From a bacterium (GTDB taxonomy: Bacteria; UBP6; JAFGXH01): DNA of 64,000 bases. Under the pieces are notes generated by a model, which was given only the letters and a program-made list of their open reading frames with translations, was not told the DNA's origin and made no database searches. Positions 43,701-48,823 of this stretch are shown here, piece by piece. The stretch's first letter is position 1; each line of letters opens with the position of its first letter. The stretch lies in the NCBI GenBank assembly GCA_027064085.1, contig JAMOQH010000126.1, positions 27,898 through 91,897 on the forward strand, written 5' to 3'. Made by a program: the position numbers and the translations under genes.

Positions 43701-43946
43701 CTCCTATGGATAAATCGTTTGGCTTATCATATGATAGAGAAATTTGACATAGCTCTTGAATATAGATTAAGAAAAATGCTTAATTTTGATACTAATCAGG
43801 GCTTTTTAGTTGAAGGAGCTTATAAAATCAAAAAATACTTTTATTTAGGTATAGGATACAACTTTACATCATTTACAGATGATATATTCTATATGGATAA
43901 TGATGATGGAGGTGGATTTTTTGTAAGAATTAGTGGAAGTTTTTAG
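31782..43946 (+). CDS. Giant secreted DUF11-repeat protein with a C-terminal outer-membrane barrel
   Basis: The 4054-aa product has a signal peptide (to about 24), an N-terminal globular domain (about 30-350), and about 14 DUF11-type Ig-like repeats (about 365-2280). These show patterns like GD.(V/I)KYTI.(V/L)KN.G and ISNQA, and are joined by acidic DDPNT...NDAT.F linkers. Then come a CNA-B/carboxypeptidase-regulatory-like module (about 2285-2370), one more DUF11 repeat (about 2515), an SdrD-B-like module with IGKVYCDDNKN (about 2653), a Ser-rich segment (about 2952-3020), an Ig-like module (about 3070-3140) and a barrel-type region. The latter runs from about 3150 to the end, with WGNFNT and Arg/Tyr-rich strands, and ends VRISGSF. 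The barrel probably anchors a repeat stalk in the outer membrane, as an adhesin or surface-layer component. Function is inferred. Confidence 0.88.
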   Translation: MLKLLNKLYFFILLLTLFSVNIFAIVEGTYPDSTNLKKYSVFGSVVTTGNTMMATTPPGNVNDILLSESSGDLKNMPFDAEIVSAHIFWSGSLGPSLFVPDDNITLLTKDNDIHNIQADSCKVVTNMEGFYYCSADITTTIVNQNIVNYNGRYTVSNLKGDVGDCETNPYICQAKYAAWSMVVVYKSKSAKVKREILLYDSFLHLDEREDSIGITHFDITNLTVNSPARGEFTYFGLEGDRFLGVPPQDAPENQYPCDTCYDFISLNNVKLYDDLNPPNNIWNSSIATAVDIDTFKIGNQGLNILRSGTNKTIHVKLGSGDGIIPNEHPEAGGGESVFLGYVLLALDTISPNFRTTNTNLIVDRTVASQGDELTYILTVTNDGSKIAHNVIVSNLIPPETTYVDNSTYIDGVLASNDIATPMGLNIGTIDFRGTNNKKIITFRVKIKSTAIDGTYVYNKAKIISDETINDPSLTNQVKTLINAPVLQTPILTVRDENGGSYLPGEWVEYSVKILNNSNNPISNLVYENTLGLDFTQIMLSSIPFNASDNSNLANKKISISSIQVPARSAIFIKYRAKIKTIQEYIDSGTPEDQINNKSISNQGELSISTRPELILTDNDNGGNEHDPTVFTIKKEVNANFSDSTMTVENTNGSSEFHPGDRVKYTIKVKNSATATVNAINVLNDIDENYFEEITVNNGFYDGDKLTWLIASLAPSAETTLIFTAKIKKPQANGLVIQNQASIFVAGRSDLTDDPTTTILDDPTKFTITASSSNFIFSTKEVIDENGGTYFQQGDYVTYVIKIKNTGEAVGGNLTVEDSINSNLVDIEVFNNGVYNNNKITWNYINTPELVNVSGEVTLKFRAKIKSTVANGTVISNQAFISSTDSPRTYLTDDPTTSSVSDSTNFTVNSAAELTESYKTYEDLNGGDIEPGDEIKYTIQLRNTGNLEVTNISVIDNVDTNNLENIIVEDNGIYSNGNINWAGITSLAPHTNLELHFTAKIKENTTHNTKISNQAIIMSTEIPFAFTDDPNTAEKDDATSFLVMAIPDLSFTKTVVNTNGTTEFKIGDRVKYTINIVNNSSSETGNITITDLIPRDLENVTLSSGGILNGNQAYFYLQPITSPIALTIEGDIKASGEICNQASLEDVNFNYTINSDDPNTLSENDSTCFNVIQVIKVENFKKTFTDINGGNIEPNDIIEYELSFDNNSDVSLNNLVITDNIDTNLTDINLIDGGYFNGNIITFNSLNTPKLANIAPNTSVIIKFRAKIKTPLANNTVISNQAELNIEDINLVSDNPNTPIENDATEFNIVSSPKIKFTKVVKNVNNSTEYKPNDNVMYTITALNTGTEIANNILIKDILSNDLTNLSASQGSFNNNEFTLNLPQLNVNQPITITINAKIKDSVSNNTVISNQASLDSDNTNQILSDDSDTPIANDQTKFTVTRETLPTNLKAYKTSDKKIYFNNDIVTYTIELKNEGQTTVNNIILTDELNSNLEFISATNNAVFTNGVIKWDYNTSPDLLSIMPNNSVNITIKAKVKNTVSDSTIIENQASFTFNNEPEIHLTDDPSTPQFDTTKITVASYDVSDSTKEVFDSNNDGAFVPNEELTYKITIKNSSSITTIRDINVVDYFPFSKLDLLDTTGLIINETSKTITFTPENFPELLELAPNTSVELILRAKIKDLATNGTTISNQAFISFNGENQNIPTDDPKTTDIDDATNFKLSAKADLSDFTKTVASDNGYFPNEEIRYTIKVKNKGTAKAKNLIITDSIDDNLEIIDAQEGEITANKILFHYNNIDTLKELKSNEEVSFVIKAKIKDGVNNNKIISNQAILNSESIPNSELSDDPTTTQENDATIFKVINSSKLYAEKIAIDLNAGKIEIGDIIRYQIKVYNKGYKTSFDTKLYDEIPSYTQYIENSTKLNDETVADNNGVAPFIDGMDLGDIDIYDNTDNTVKIITFEVKILDTAPDGAKIENQASIENADGEKAVTDDPNTSQENDATVIYLDDSSSIFNKFDKTAILEDTNNNGKADIGELIKYQIELDIKDLPETITIEDAIPQNTNYVFGSLQVNRIHQTDEQDTDMAYFENNKAYFKIYPFEDTNTKASLSFKVEIKEGNKVVNQAKTFFDNKTYLSDDPNTPIKNDATITYIGDTQEANLSIKKEVKDINGGITLANDELEYKITVQNTGNKEAENSEIIDDLPESLEYISNSEELSDVSAHYIYNPNIGNGQIKIYGLNIDKAGKFIVKFRVKIKDTVQKADKITNIATLNNEKQSSASVVIGASAGTASIYGDLSYFNENNEKIALKNYKIEITEIKKAENLKVYTTTTDEDGLFRIDNIKPAEYLLKYYNSNGTFFGEKKLNYLSSENDNKLNLVFIPTGFIYNSKTKSKIDNARIYLYNKTANDNIIHSNCFDLDLVTLPTNQQGQLLESNGLYKFTVKDTNYDKLGICVMGYPKYTFPSSLKKPSFGEVENENGHISNNKYYLEFTPTDNLDILNNNNIALDPIENSIKITKSVDQKTSTANSIITYRIKAQNKSSYSFEGTNGVFIYDLLPKNFKLINKSYKAIITSLDGSQKVIKDIAINLSSQNLTFGPIDFKEGDEIEISYRVAIGSNVKLGKYKNIAYVLDSNLEKLSFEASAVIQIKYDFDFDMGAVIGKVYCDDNKNSYQDIGEIGLKNVDIYNDEGFVSKTDEYGRYHFTVLKPGAHLIKLDKNTLLSGIKPIEEKRTIRITKGLLSKVNFPVDCKEVNKDKKFLAINKKKAKLSPIKDLITLRGNLNKRIFLGNKEITVKNYILKQNKKLVTEDEENTYFIKDLNDKVLVNYYIYKFDKELFSNKTKLTDLYRFIQQRGKLKIKLPANQYLVFAEIVKNNKIYRTAPIISMSQRIPNEKGEGLISFKKLKFEFNPQLFINGRLINSSKSGNLFHVFHKDNLKNASILYKAPNGISVNELMALAVSSSKSVASRNHVSIDGIGASVIENTEVGASASSASAVSAGNSVSSGASNRVSVGDNSNSISDSSGYLDKFLSKKDKNDIKTQYDSFGEDRITKEFASQIKKEQYIKNFYGLRLALPVEGAIIHSDSINIHGFQPENYEITINNNKVIANADGYFDLELKLSNKTKQIIVKVKDNKGRKGKLTRNIKVADLNYFLMAFADGTIGYDKALLDDTNYKYLPDSKVFVQGKAVLYFKGGVKGKTLQKYVGKFFKELKATAHIDTSKMEDYEEFYTNLINPERFYPVYGDKSKETQDIKSRGKVYVKIDADKSSILWGNFNTIIHNSDLVEYDKTLYGFVFDFNKKIGDLKNRATVFYSGDKLTSRILYNEFQGTGGSLYYLQSTFIKEGTQRVKVIVRDRDTGIELYKKILTLNEDYTINYATGTILLKEPLPSFVNSNYLTSGKLEANSLQGNPVYLAISYQADTNFNINSNSTVGFSAKEEYKNVYITGHAIKENRSVASNNSDYSLAGMGIGYKFGKDSYVFTEFAHSSNYDNFSFVSDDGGITFKPIGEEYANVSGNAYSFKAQLSFKDFKLNNKMLNSIVTVFNYQKMDRYFYKVGNRVGNDQGGNKISLISKMDIDKNKKINLKYIGVISNYDLSATATNKLNKHQVTLSYSQQINSKISFAIEHQAGYISQNREEDIELNVSPFNDSFSTNITSLLYRHHVLKDLTISLQQDIIEQYDKRLTAFTIGDRFTTGLGAEYQLTNDIALTALETLKFSGDNSTTAGVKYKINETSSLYLNQKWIKEDKGLSNTLLGAETSLGDGGKLYGEYQLNQEINNSQNSQNRALVGIGKTYKINDKLSIQGGLEHTYYKTATTETKNRSAISLGLQFQLPKEFIFYTKHEIRYDKFDETKLHYTTTNGAEYNLGSDLTLVSKVNFYITENIDANLTEAKMSEISLGFAFRPISYDFFNLLGKYSLISQLRPLSLNDNSIYQESAHVISLAGIYETPFKLELTEKTVLKYGLASENNTSDNLVMTLLWINRLAYHMIEKFDIALEYRLRKMLNFDTNQGFLVEGAYKIKKYFYLGIGYNFTSFTDDIFYMDNDDGGGFFVRISGSF

Positions 43947-43974
43947 GAAATTTGATTAAAGCATTATAAAACTC

Positions 43975-44003
43975 TTGCAATAATAAATAAAATTTGTTAT
44001 AAG
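43975..44003 (+). promoter_or_regulatory. Promoter of the SRP RNA gene
   Basis: TTGCAA (43975-43980), 17 bp and TATAAG (43998-44003), placing the transcript start at about 44010, just before the RNA helix begins. Confidence 0.7.
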
Positions 44004-44009
44004 ATAACA

Positions 44010-44090
44010 ACCTGTGCAACAGGTGCATTTGTAATCCGTCAGGTCTGGAAGGAAGCAGCGGGCAATTGTTAACTTGTGTGCACGGGCCTT
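44010..44090 (+). ncRNA. ffs: Signal recognition particle RNA (bacterial small 4.5S type)
   Basis: The diagnostic Ffh-binding tip GTCAGGTCTGGAAGGAAGCAGC (the split is GTCAGGTCTGG then AAGGAAGCAGC) is nearly identical to E. coli 4.5S RNA, with the GGAA tetraloop. The ends pair as CCTGTGCA (44011-44018) with TGCACGGG (44079-44086), giving a long hairpin. A T-rich run from 44089 follows the closing helix and would terminate transcription. A promoter lies just upstream. Confidence 0.93.
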
Positions 44091-44121
44091 TTTTATTTTT
44101 TCTTCTTTTTTTATATATCTT

Positions 44122-44150
44122 TTGACAATTCTAATCTATTAATTTATAAT
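44122..44150 (+). promoter_or_regulatory. Consensus promoter of smpB
   Basis: TTGACA (44122-44127), exactly 17 bp and TATAAT (44145-44150): both boxes match the sigma-70 consensus at every position. The ATG follows 16 bp later after AGGAGG. Confidence 0.85.
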
Positions 44151-44166
44151 CAAAGCAGGAGGTTTT

Positions 44167-44625
44167 ATGTACTATAAACTTGTAACGAGTAATAAAAAGG
44201 CATATCATAATTATTTTATAGAAGAAAAAATTGAAGCAGGTATAGAGTTAGTCGGTTCAGAAGTTAAATCACTGCGTTCTGGCCAAGGCTCAATACAAGA
44301 AGCTTATATTTCAATTAAAGAAACCCAAATATTTTTGATTAATGCTCATATTCCTAAATATAAATATGCAACTTATGACGAATTAGCTCCAACTAGAACA
44401 AGAAAGTTATTATTACACAAAAAAGAAATACTAAAATTAAAACAAAAACTTTCTCAAAAAGGTTATACGGCTGTACCTTTAAAAATTTATTTTAAAGGTA
44501 ATTTTGCAAAAGTTGAAATAGGGCTTGCAAAAGGTAAACATACTTATGATAAAAGAGCAAGCCTAAAAGAAAAACAACAAAAAAGAGAGATGAGTAGAGT
44601 AGTTAAAAGTAGTAATTATAATTAG
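44167..44625 (+). CDS. smpB: SsrA-binding protein SmpB
   Basis: SmpB binds tmRNA and brings it to stalled ribosomes. The 152-aa product has the family opening (YHNYFIEEKIEAGIELVGSEVKSLR), the APTRTRKLLLHKKEI segment and the basic C-terminal tail AKGKHTYDKRASLKEK needed to enter the mRNA channel. Length is typical. It has a full-consensus promoter and AGGAGG ribosome site, follows the SRP RNA gene, and is followed by a histidine kinase 8 bp after its stop. The tmRNA gene itself is not in the window. Confidence 0.97.
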   Translation: MYYKLVTSNKKAYHNYFIEEKIEAGIELVGSEVKSLRSGQGSIQEAYISIKETQIFLINAHIPKYKYATYDELAPTRTRKLLLHKKEILKLKQKLSQKGYTAVPLKIYFKGNFAKVEIGLAKGKHTYDKRASLKEKQQKREMSRVVKSSNYN

Positions 44626-44633
44626 AGGTTTTT

Positions 44634-46220
44634 TTGGATATTTTTGAAACTAAAATTTGCCCTATAACAGGATTGAAAGTAGAAGTAAAGGAAAAGTGGC
44701 AATTAAATCATGGTGATTATTCTTGTAAAATTGGTGTTATTGGAGAATCCATAATTATTTCAGAACCTAGAGGGATTTCTATAAAAGAAACAACTCTTAT
44801 GTTTCTTGAAACATTTAAAGAAATTACAGAGGCTTATCCAAATACTAAAAAATTTATTTTAATAGATAATTATTTAAATTTTAAAGAAGCAACAAGAGAA
44901 GCAAGAAGAGCTTATATAAGTTATTTAAATTCTTGTCATAAAATTGAAATGATAGTTTATATAGGATTATCAAGAAAATTATATTTAAGTGTCAATATAG
45001 GAAAAATGATTAATTATTTAAATTTTCCAATCAATATATCAAAAAATTATGAATCAGCTCTTTCTGAATCTATAAAAAAACTTAGTAAGTTAGATTCACC
45101 AAATAATATTTTCTTTAATTATAAATTTTCTTCAATAAAATTTGATAAATATAAAGAACCTGAAATTAAAACAAATAATAATTTATCTAAAATATTAAAA
45201 AATCCAATTGTTTCTACCTACATTGATGAATTTAATAAATATTTAATGAATATCAAGTGGGATGATTATAGCTATAAACTTCCTATTATTGGTAATTTAG
45301 ATGAAAATCATCCACTAATTGTTTTAAGAGAAGCATTGTCTATAATAAAATCAGATGTAAGCGAATTAATAAAAGATTTTATAGAGCAAACCAATATTTT
45401 AAAGAAAACACAAGAAAATTTAAAGGATTTAAATACTAATTTAGAAAAATTAGTAGAAATAAGAACTAGAGAATTAGCAGAAAGTAACAGAAAATTAAAA
45501 ATTGCAAAAGAAGAAGCCGAATTAGCGAATAAAGGAAAAGCCGTTTTTTTAGCAAGTATATCACATGAATTAAAAACGCCTTTAAATTCAATTTTGAGTT
45601 ATTCCTCTATGGCTGTGTCTAAAATAGATAAATTATCTCAAGAGAAAATAATTAATTATTTTTCTCAAGTTAATACAAGTGGGAAACGGCTTTTAACGCT
45701 TGTTGAAAGTTTAATAGATATTACAAAGTTTGAAGCAGGGGCAATGATTTTTAATTTTTCTGAAAGTAACATACTTGACTCTATGGATATGGCTATTTCA
45801 GAAGTGTCTTCTTTGGCTAATGCTAAGAATATTAAGATACATCTAACTAAAAATTTAATTACTCATGTTTTTACTTTTGATAAAATGAGGATAATACAAG
45901 TATTTGTAAATATTCTCTATAATTCAGTTAAATTTACACCTGAAAATAGAAACATTTATATAGATTTACAAAATAAAGATAATAACTTTATCTGTATGAT
46001 TAAAGATGAAGGAATGGGCATCAATAAAGATGAGTTAGAACTTATTTTTGATATTTTTAAAAGAGGAAAAAATGCAACTTCTTCAACAGGTACTGGTTTA
46101 GGTCTTGCAATATCTAAAAATATAATAACTGCTCATAATGGCAGAATTTGGGCTAGTAATAATAATGATATTGGTTCTATTTTTACAGTTGAAATTCCAA
46201 TTAAAAAGTTAAATAAATAA
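44634..46220 (+). CDS. Soluble histidine kinase with an uncharacterised N-terminal domain
   Basis: The 528-aa product starts at TTG (AGAGG 5 nt upstream, 8 bp after smpB). Residues about 1-150 form an alpha/beta domain without membrane segments (SIIISEPRGISI... and FILIDNYLNF), loosely like a STAS/SpoIIAA fold. A coiled coil follows (about 240-295). The kinase core then shows an H-box ASISHELKTPLNS, an N-box NILYNSVKFTP, DEGMGI and GTGLGLAI. All ATP-binding motifs are intact, so activity is expected. There is no receiver domain and no adjacent regulator gene. The input signal is presumably intracellular. Confidence 0.87.
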   Translation: MDIFETKICPITGLKVEVKEKWQLNHGDYSCKIGVIGESIIISEPRGISIKETTLMFLETFKEITEAYPNTKKFILIDNYLNFKEATREARRAYISYLNSCHKIEMIVYIGLSRKLYLSVNIGKMINYLNFPINISKNYESALSESIKKLSKLDSPNNIFFNYKFSSIKFDKYKEPEIKTNNNLSKILKNPIVSTYIDEFNKYLMNIKWDDYSYKLPIIGNLDENHPLIVLREALSIIKSDVSELIKDFIEQTNILKKTQENLKDLNTNLEKLVEIRTRELAESNRKLKIAKEEAELANKGKAVFLASISHELKTPLNSILSYSSMAVSKIDKLSQEKIINYFSQVNTSGKRLLTLVESLIDITKFEAGAMIFNFSESNILDSMDMAISEVSSLANAKNIKIHLTKNLITHVFTFDKMRIIQVFVNILYNSVKFTPENRNIYIDLQNKDNNFICMIKDEGMGINKDELELIFDIFKRGKNATSSTGTGLGLAISKNIITAHNGRIWASNNNDIGSIFTVEIPIKKLNK

Positions 46221-46240
46221 GCATATTATTCTAAGAATGG

Positions 46241-46265
46241 TAATGATTTACTTAGTAAATCATTA
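46241..46265. terminator. Hairpin between convergent genes, likely bidirectional terminator
   Basis: An 11-bp perfect inverted repeat (TAATGATTTAC/GTAAATCATTA) with a 3-nt loop lies between the convergent kinase and barrel genes. There is no long T-run on either side, so efficiency is uncertain. Confidence 0.5.
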
Positions 46266-46280
46266 ATTAGGAGTGAATAA

Positions 46281-47636
46281 TTAGAAAGTAAAAGCGGCAA
46301 ATACTCCAAAGTTCCAAGATGTATCATACTGTAGTTCACCATTTTCATCTTCGTACCATGTTCTTTCGTATTGAACTTTTAAATTCATAGGCCCATAAAC
46401 TCCAATATTTGCTTCTAATATTAATAATGCATTATCTAAATCAAATGCTTCACTAAAAGAATTAAACCCTGTTTTTGCATAGATAGCACTAAAGTTAAAA
46501 CTTTCTAATAGTGGGACTGATGCAAATAATAGCAATGAGCTATTATCCTTACCTTCGTAATCTTCGTATGTGCCTTTTATATTAAAAAGTAATGAATTTA
46601 ATAAGTATTGGTCATATCCAAGCTCTATATAGTATCCATTTTTGGCTTTTTGTAGTTTTAGAGTATCATATTTAAAACTTTCATTTGTAATTAAATACAT
46701 AGAATCAAAGTAAGTAGGTATGTATTTATCACCTAAAACTCTATATTCAGGTTTAAATCTAAAATATGCCCCACTTAGTGGAATATGTAAACGAGTGTCT
46801 ATACCAAAATGAAATCCATGACCTGCATCTGAAATGAAGTTAAAGTCGGTATATGGAACAACTGTAAAATATTGATTTTTGAATATTCTAAATTCTAAAT
46901 CAAATGCATAAAATAATAATGATTTATATTTATAGTTTTTGTCTCCATCATTTTGGGGTGTTACAGAGGATTTTGCTTTTCTGTCTCCAATAAAAGATGT
47001 TCCTATTGCAAAATTTGAAAAATAGTTTTCTTTTCCTAAAATGAGGCTTAGTGGCCTTACATACAATCTTGTACCCATTAAACCCATTGATGAAATATCA
47101 TTTGTAATAGTTTCAATTCCTCCCCATGGAGTATATACATCAAATTGTAATCCTGGTTTAAAATTATTCCAAGAAATGCTATTAAGATAATTACTGACAA
47201 TTGTTGCATGACCAATATAAGATGCACCTAGTTCACCAAATCTAGCATAAAACATATTGCTTTCATCAAATTTATGACCATATCTGAAATATCTAACAAT
47301 TTTTAACCAATCTGAAAATTCATCCCAATCAGCTTTTCTTATTTTGTTCCATGTTTTATCCTCACAACCATTTTCATCATTACAGTTAACCAAAAAATTT
47401 AATGGTAACTGTACGCCAAGTCCTATTATATCCCATGAAAATTCGTAAGCAAAATTTAATTTTACATAACTATCTCCTTCAATTTGAGAAAACCCTAACT
47501 CTCCCATAACTTGTTGGCTTGCTTCAGTGTTTGAATTATTAGATTGTGCTGTTGTAGCTAAATTTTTTGCTGCTGAATTTTGGGAATACGCTAAAAAAGG
47601 AAAAATTGTTAATAATAAAAAAACATAAAACTTCAT
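46281..47636 (-). CDS. Outer-membrane barrel protein, function unknown
   Basis: The 451-aa product has a signal peptide (cleavage near LAYSQ), a short Asn/Ser/Gln-rich linker and a long run of amphipathic strands with many Tyr and Phe, ending SWNFGVFAAFTF. This is the C-terminal signature of an outer-membrane barrel of perhaps 16 or more strands. Two Cys (CNDENGC) form a short loop. No named family is recognised. It follows the TadE-like gene by 63 bp, with a TATAAT at 47661-47666 (minus strand) that could drive it separately. Confidence 0.7.
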   Translation of the reverse strand: MKFYVFLLLTIFPFLAYSQNSAAKNLATTAQSNNSNTEASQQVMGELGFSQIEGDSYVKLNFAYEFSWDIIGLGVQLPLNFLVNCNDENGCEDKTWNKIRKADWDEFSDWLKIVRYFRYGHKFDESNMFYARFGELGASYIGHATIVSNYLNSISWNNFKPGLQFDVYTPWGGIETITNDISSMGLMGTRLYVRPLSLILGKENYFSNFAIGTSFIGDRKAKSSVTPQNDGDKNYKYKSLLFYAFDLEFRIFKNQYFTVVPYTDFNFISDAGHGFHFGIDTRLHIPLSGAYFRFKPEYRVLGDKYIPTYFDSMYLITNESFKYDTLKLQKAKNGYYIELGYDQYLLNSLLFNIKGTYEDYEGKDNSSLLLFASVPLLESFNFSAIYAKTGFNSFSEAFDLDNALLILEANIGVYGPMNLKVQYERTWYEDENGELQYDTSWNFGVFAAFTF

Positions 47637-47699
47637 AATAACTCCATAAAAAATTATTTTATTATAACATAGATTTTAATTTTTTGGAATTTTTTAGAT

Positions 47700-48701
47700 T
47701 TAATTGCTCATTAATGTTTGTTCTAAGTCTTCACTTAAGTTTGTTTTATAGACATTTGAATGCATACGCATTGAGTAGGTGCCGTATATTGGGATAACAT
47801 ATATACTTTGTTGTTGTAAGCCCCAAAGCAGTGCAAGAGGTACTCTAATCTTTTGAAATACTCTTTTAGGGCTACCATCATTAGCTCCAGTAATCATTTG
47901 GGCAGATAAATATCCTCTTGTCATACCTCTTGATATTAAACCTCCACCCCCTGTTGCATTTGAATCTTTAAAGCCTAATTTTATTCTGGAACTCCAAATT
48001 GCACCTGTTAATTCTACTCCGACCTGGCTTGCAGACCAAATTTCAAAAATAATCCAATTTGCAAATGGAATTTTTAATTCATAGTTGTATGAAACTGCAA
48101 CCGTTAAAACATTTTTATCTCTGTTGGTAACCCCTCTTGCCGTTGTTGCATTAGCAACTGATTCTTGAAGATTATCAAAATCATCTGCTGGGTTTACACC
48201 AGAACCAGGAGCACTGTCTTTAGTTAGGTATCCAATATCAGTAAAATCAGAAAATAATGGGTTTGTTACAGCTACAGTTGCAAATCCAAAAGTATTAATT
48301 CCTAGGCTATTCTTGAGGAAACCTTGTATTGTGCCTTGTACTGCTGCTGCAATATTAGTAAATAAACCATGACCTCCAATGCCACCGAGTAAATTATCTA
48401 GTGCATCTCCAATTTTATCACCGATTACATACATTAAATAAGCTGTCGCAAGAGTTCTTAGTGAGTTTGTTCTTGCTCTTGTGGGTAAAACGGCAATATT
48501 TGCCGCCGCCGCCATACTATCAGGGTCGGCATTGTTTACAACACCAGATCTTGCAGCTGCATAAGCTGCATAGTCTGTCATTATTTTTGCTTGCTGCATC
48601 ATGGTCATTTGCATAATACCTAAAGTAAAAAATACCATTAATGGCATTACGATTGCTGCTTCAACTAGAACCTGTCCATTTTCATTTTTTTTGAAAAACA
48701 T
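47700..48701 (-). CDS. TadE/TadG-like pseudopilin-type protein
   Basis: The product begins MFFKKNENGQVLVEAAIVMPLMVFF, the TadE-type signature of a short basic leader, a Glu five residues into the hydrophobic helix and one membrane segment. The second of two close ATGs (48701) is chosen because the AGGGG ribosome site then sits 6 nt upstream; the first ATG abuts it. At 333 aa it is longer than TadE (about 150 aa), with Gly- and Ala-rich stretches and a strand-rich C-terminus. TadE-like proteins are minor pilins of Flp/Tad pili. No tad secretion genes are near, so it is an orphan. Confidence 0.75.
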   Translation of the reverse strand: MFFKKNENGQVLVEAAIVMPLMVFFTLGIMQMTMMQQAKIMTDYAAYAAARSGVVNNADPDSMAAAANIAVLPTRARTNSLRTLATAYLMYVIGDKIGDALDNLLGGIGGHGLFTNIAAAVQGTIQGFLKNSLGINTFGFATVAVTNPLFSDFTDIGYLTKDSAPGSGVNPADDFDNLQESVANATTARGVTNRDKNVLTVAVSYNYELKIPFANWIIFEIWSASQVGVELTGAIWSSRIKLGFKDSNATGGGGLISRGMTRGYLSAQMITGANDGSPKRVFQKIRVPLALLWGLQQQSIYVIPIYGTYSMRMHSNVYKTNLSEDLEQTLMSN

Positions 48702-48773
48702 AAGCATCCCCTAATAAACCTTTAAATTCTAACATTTATAAATTAATATTCTATCGGTATAAAGGGCAAAAAA

Positions 48774-48802
48774 TTGAAAAATTCACTTTATTATGATATT
48801 CT
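48774..48802 (+). promoter_or_regulatory. Promoter candidate for the dynamin-like gene
   Basis: TTGAAA (48774-48779), 17 bp and TATTCT (48797-48802), 21 bp before the ATG at 48824. Confidence 0.5.
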
Positions 48803-48823
48803 CTGAGTCTATTGGAGTGTAAA

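Noticed and set aside
31782-43946. Horizontally acquired region
   Set aside because: Base composition and codon bias match the rest of the window, and no integrase, tRNA insertion, direct repeats or insertion sequence flanks the gene.
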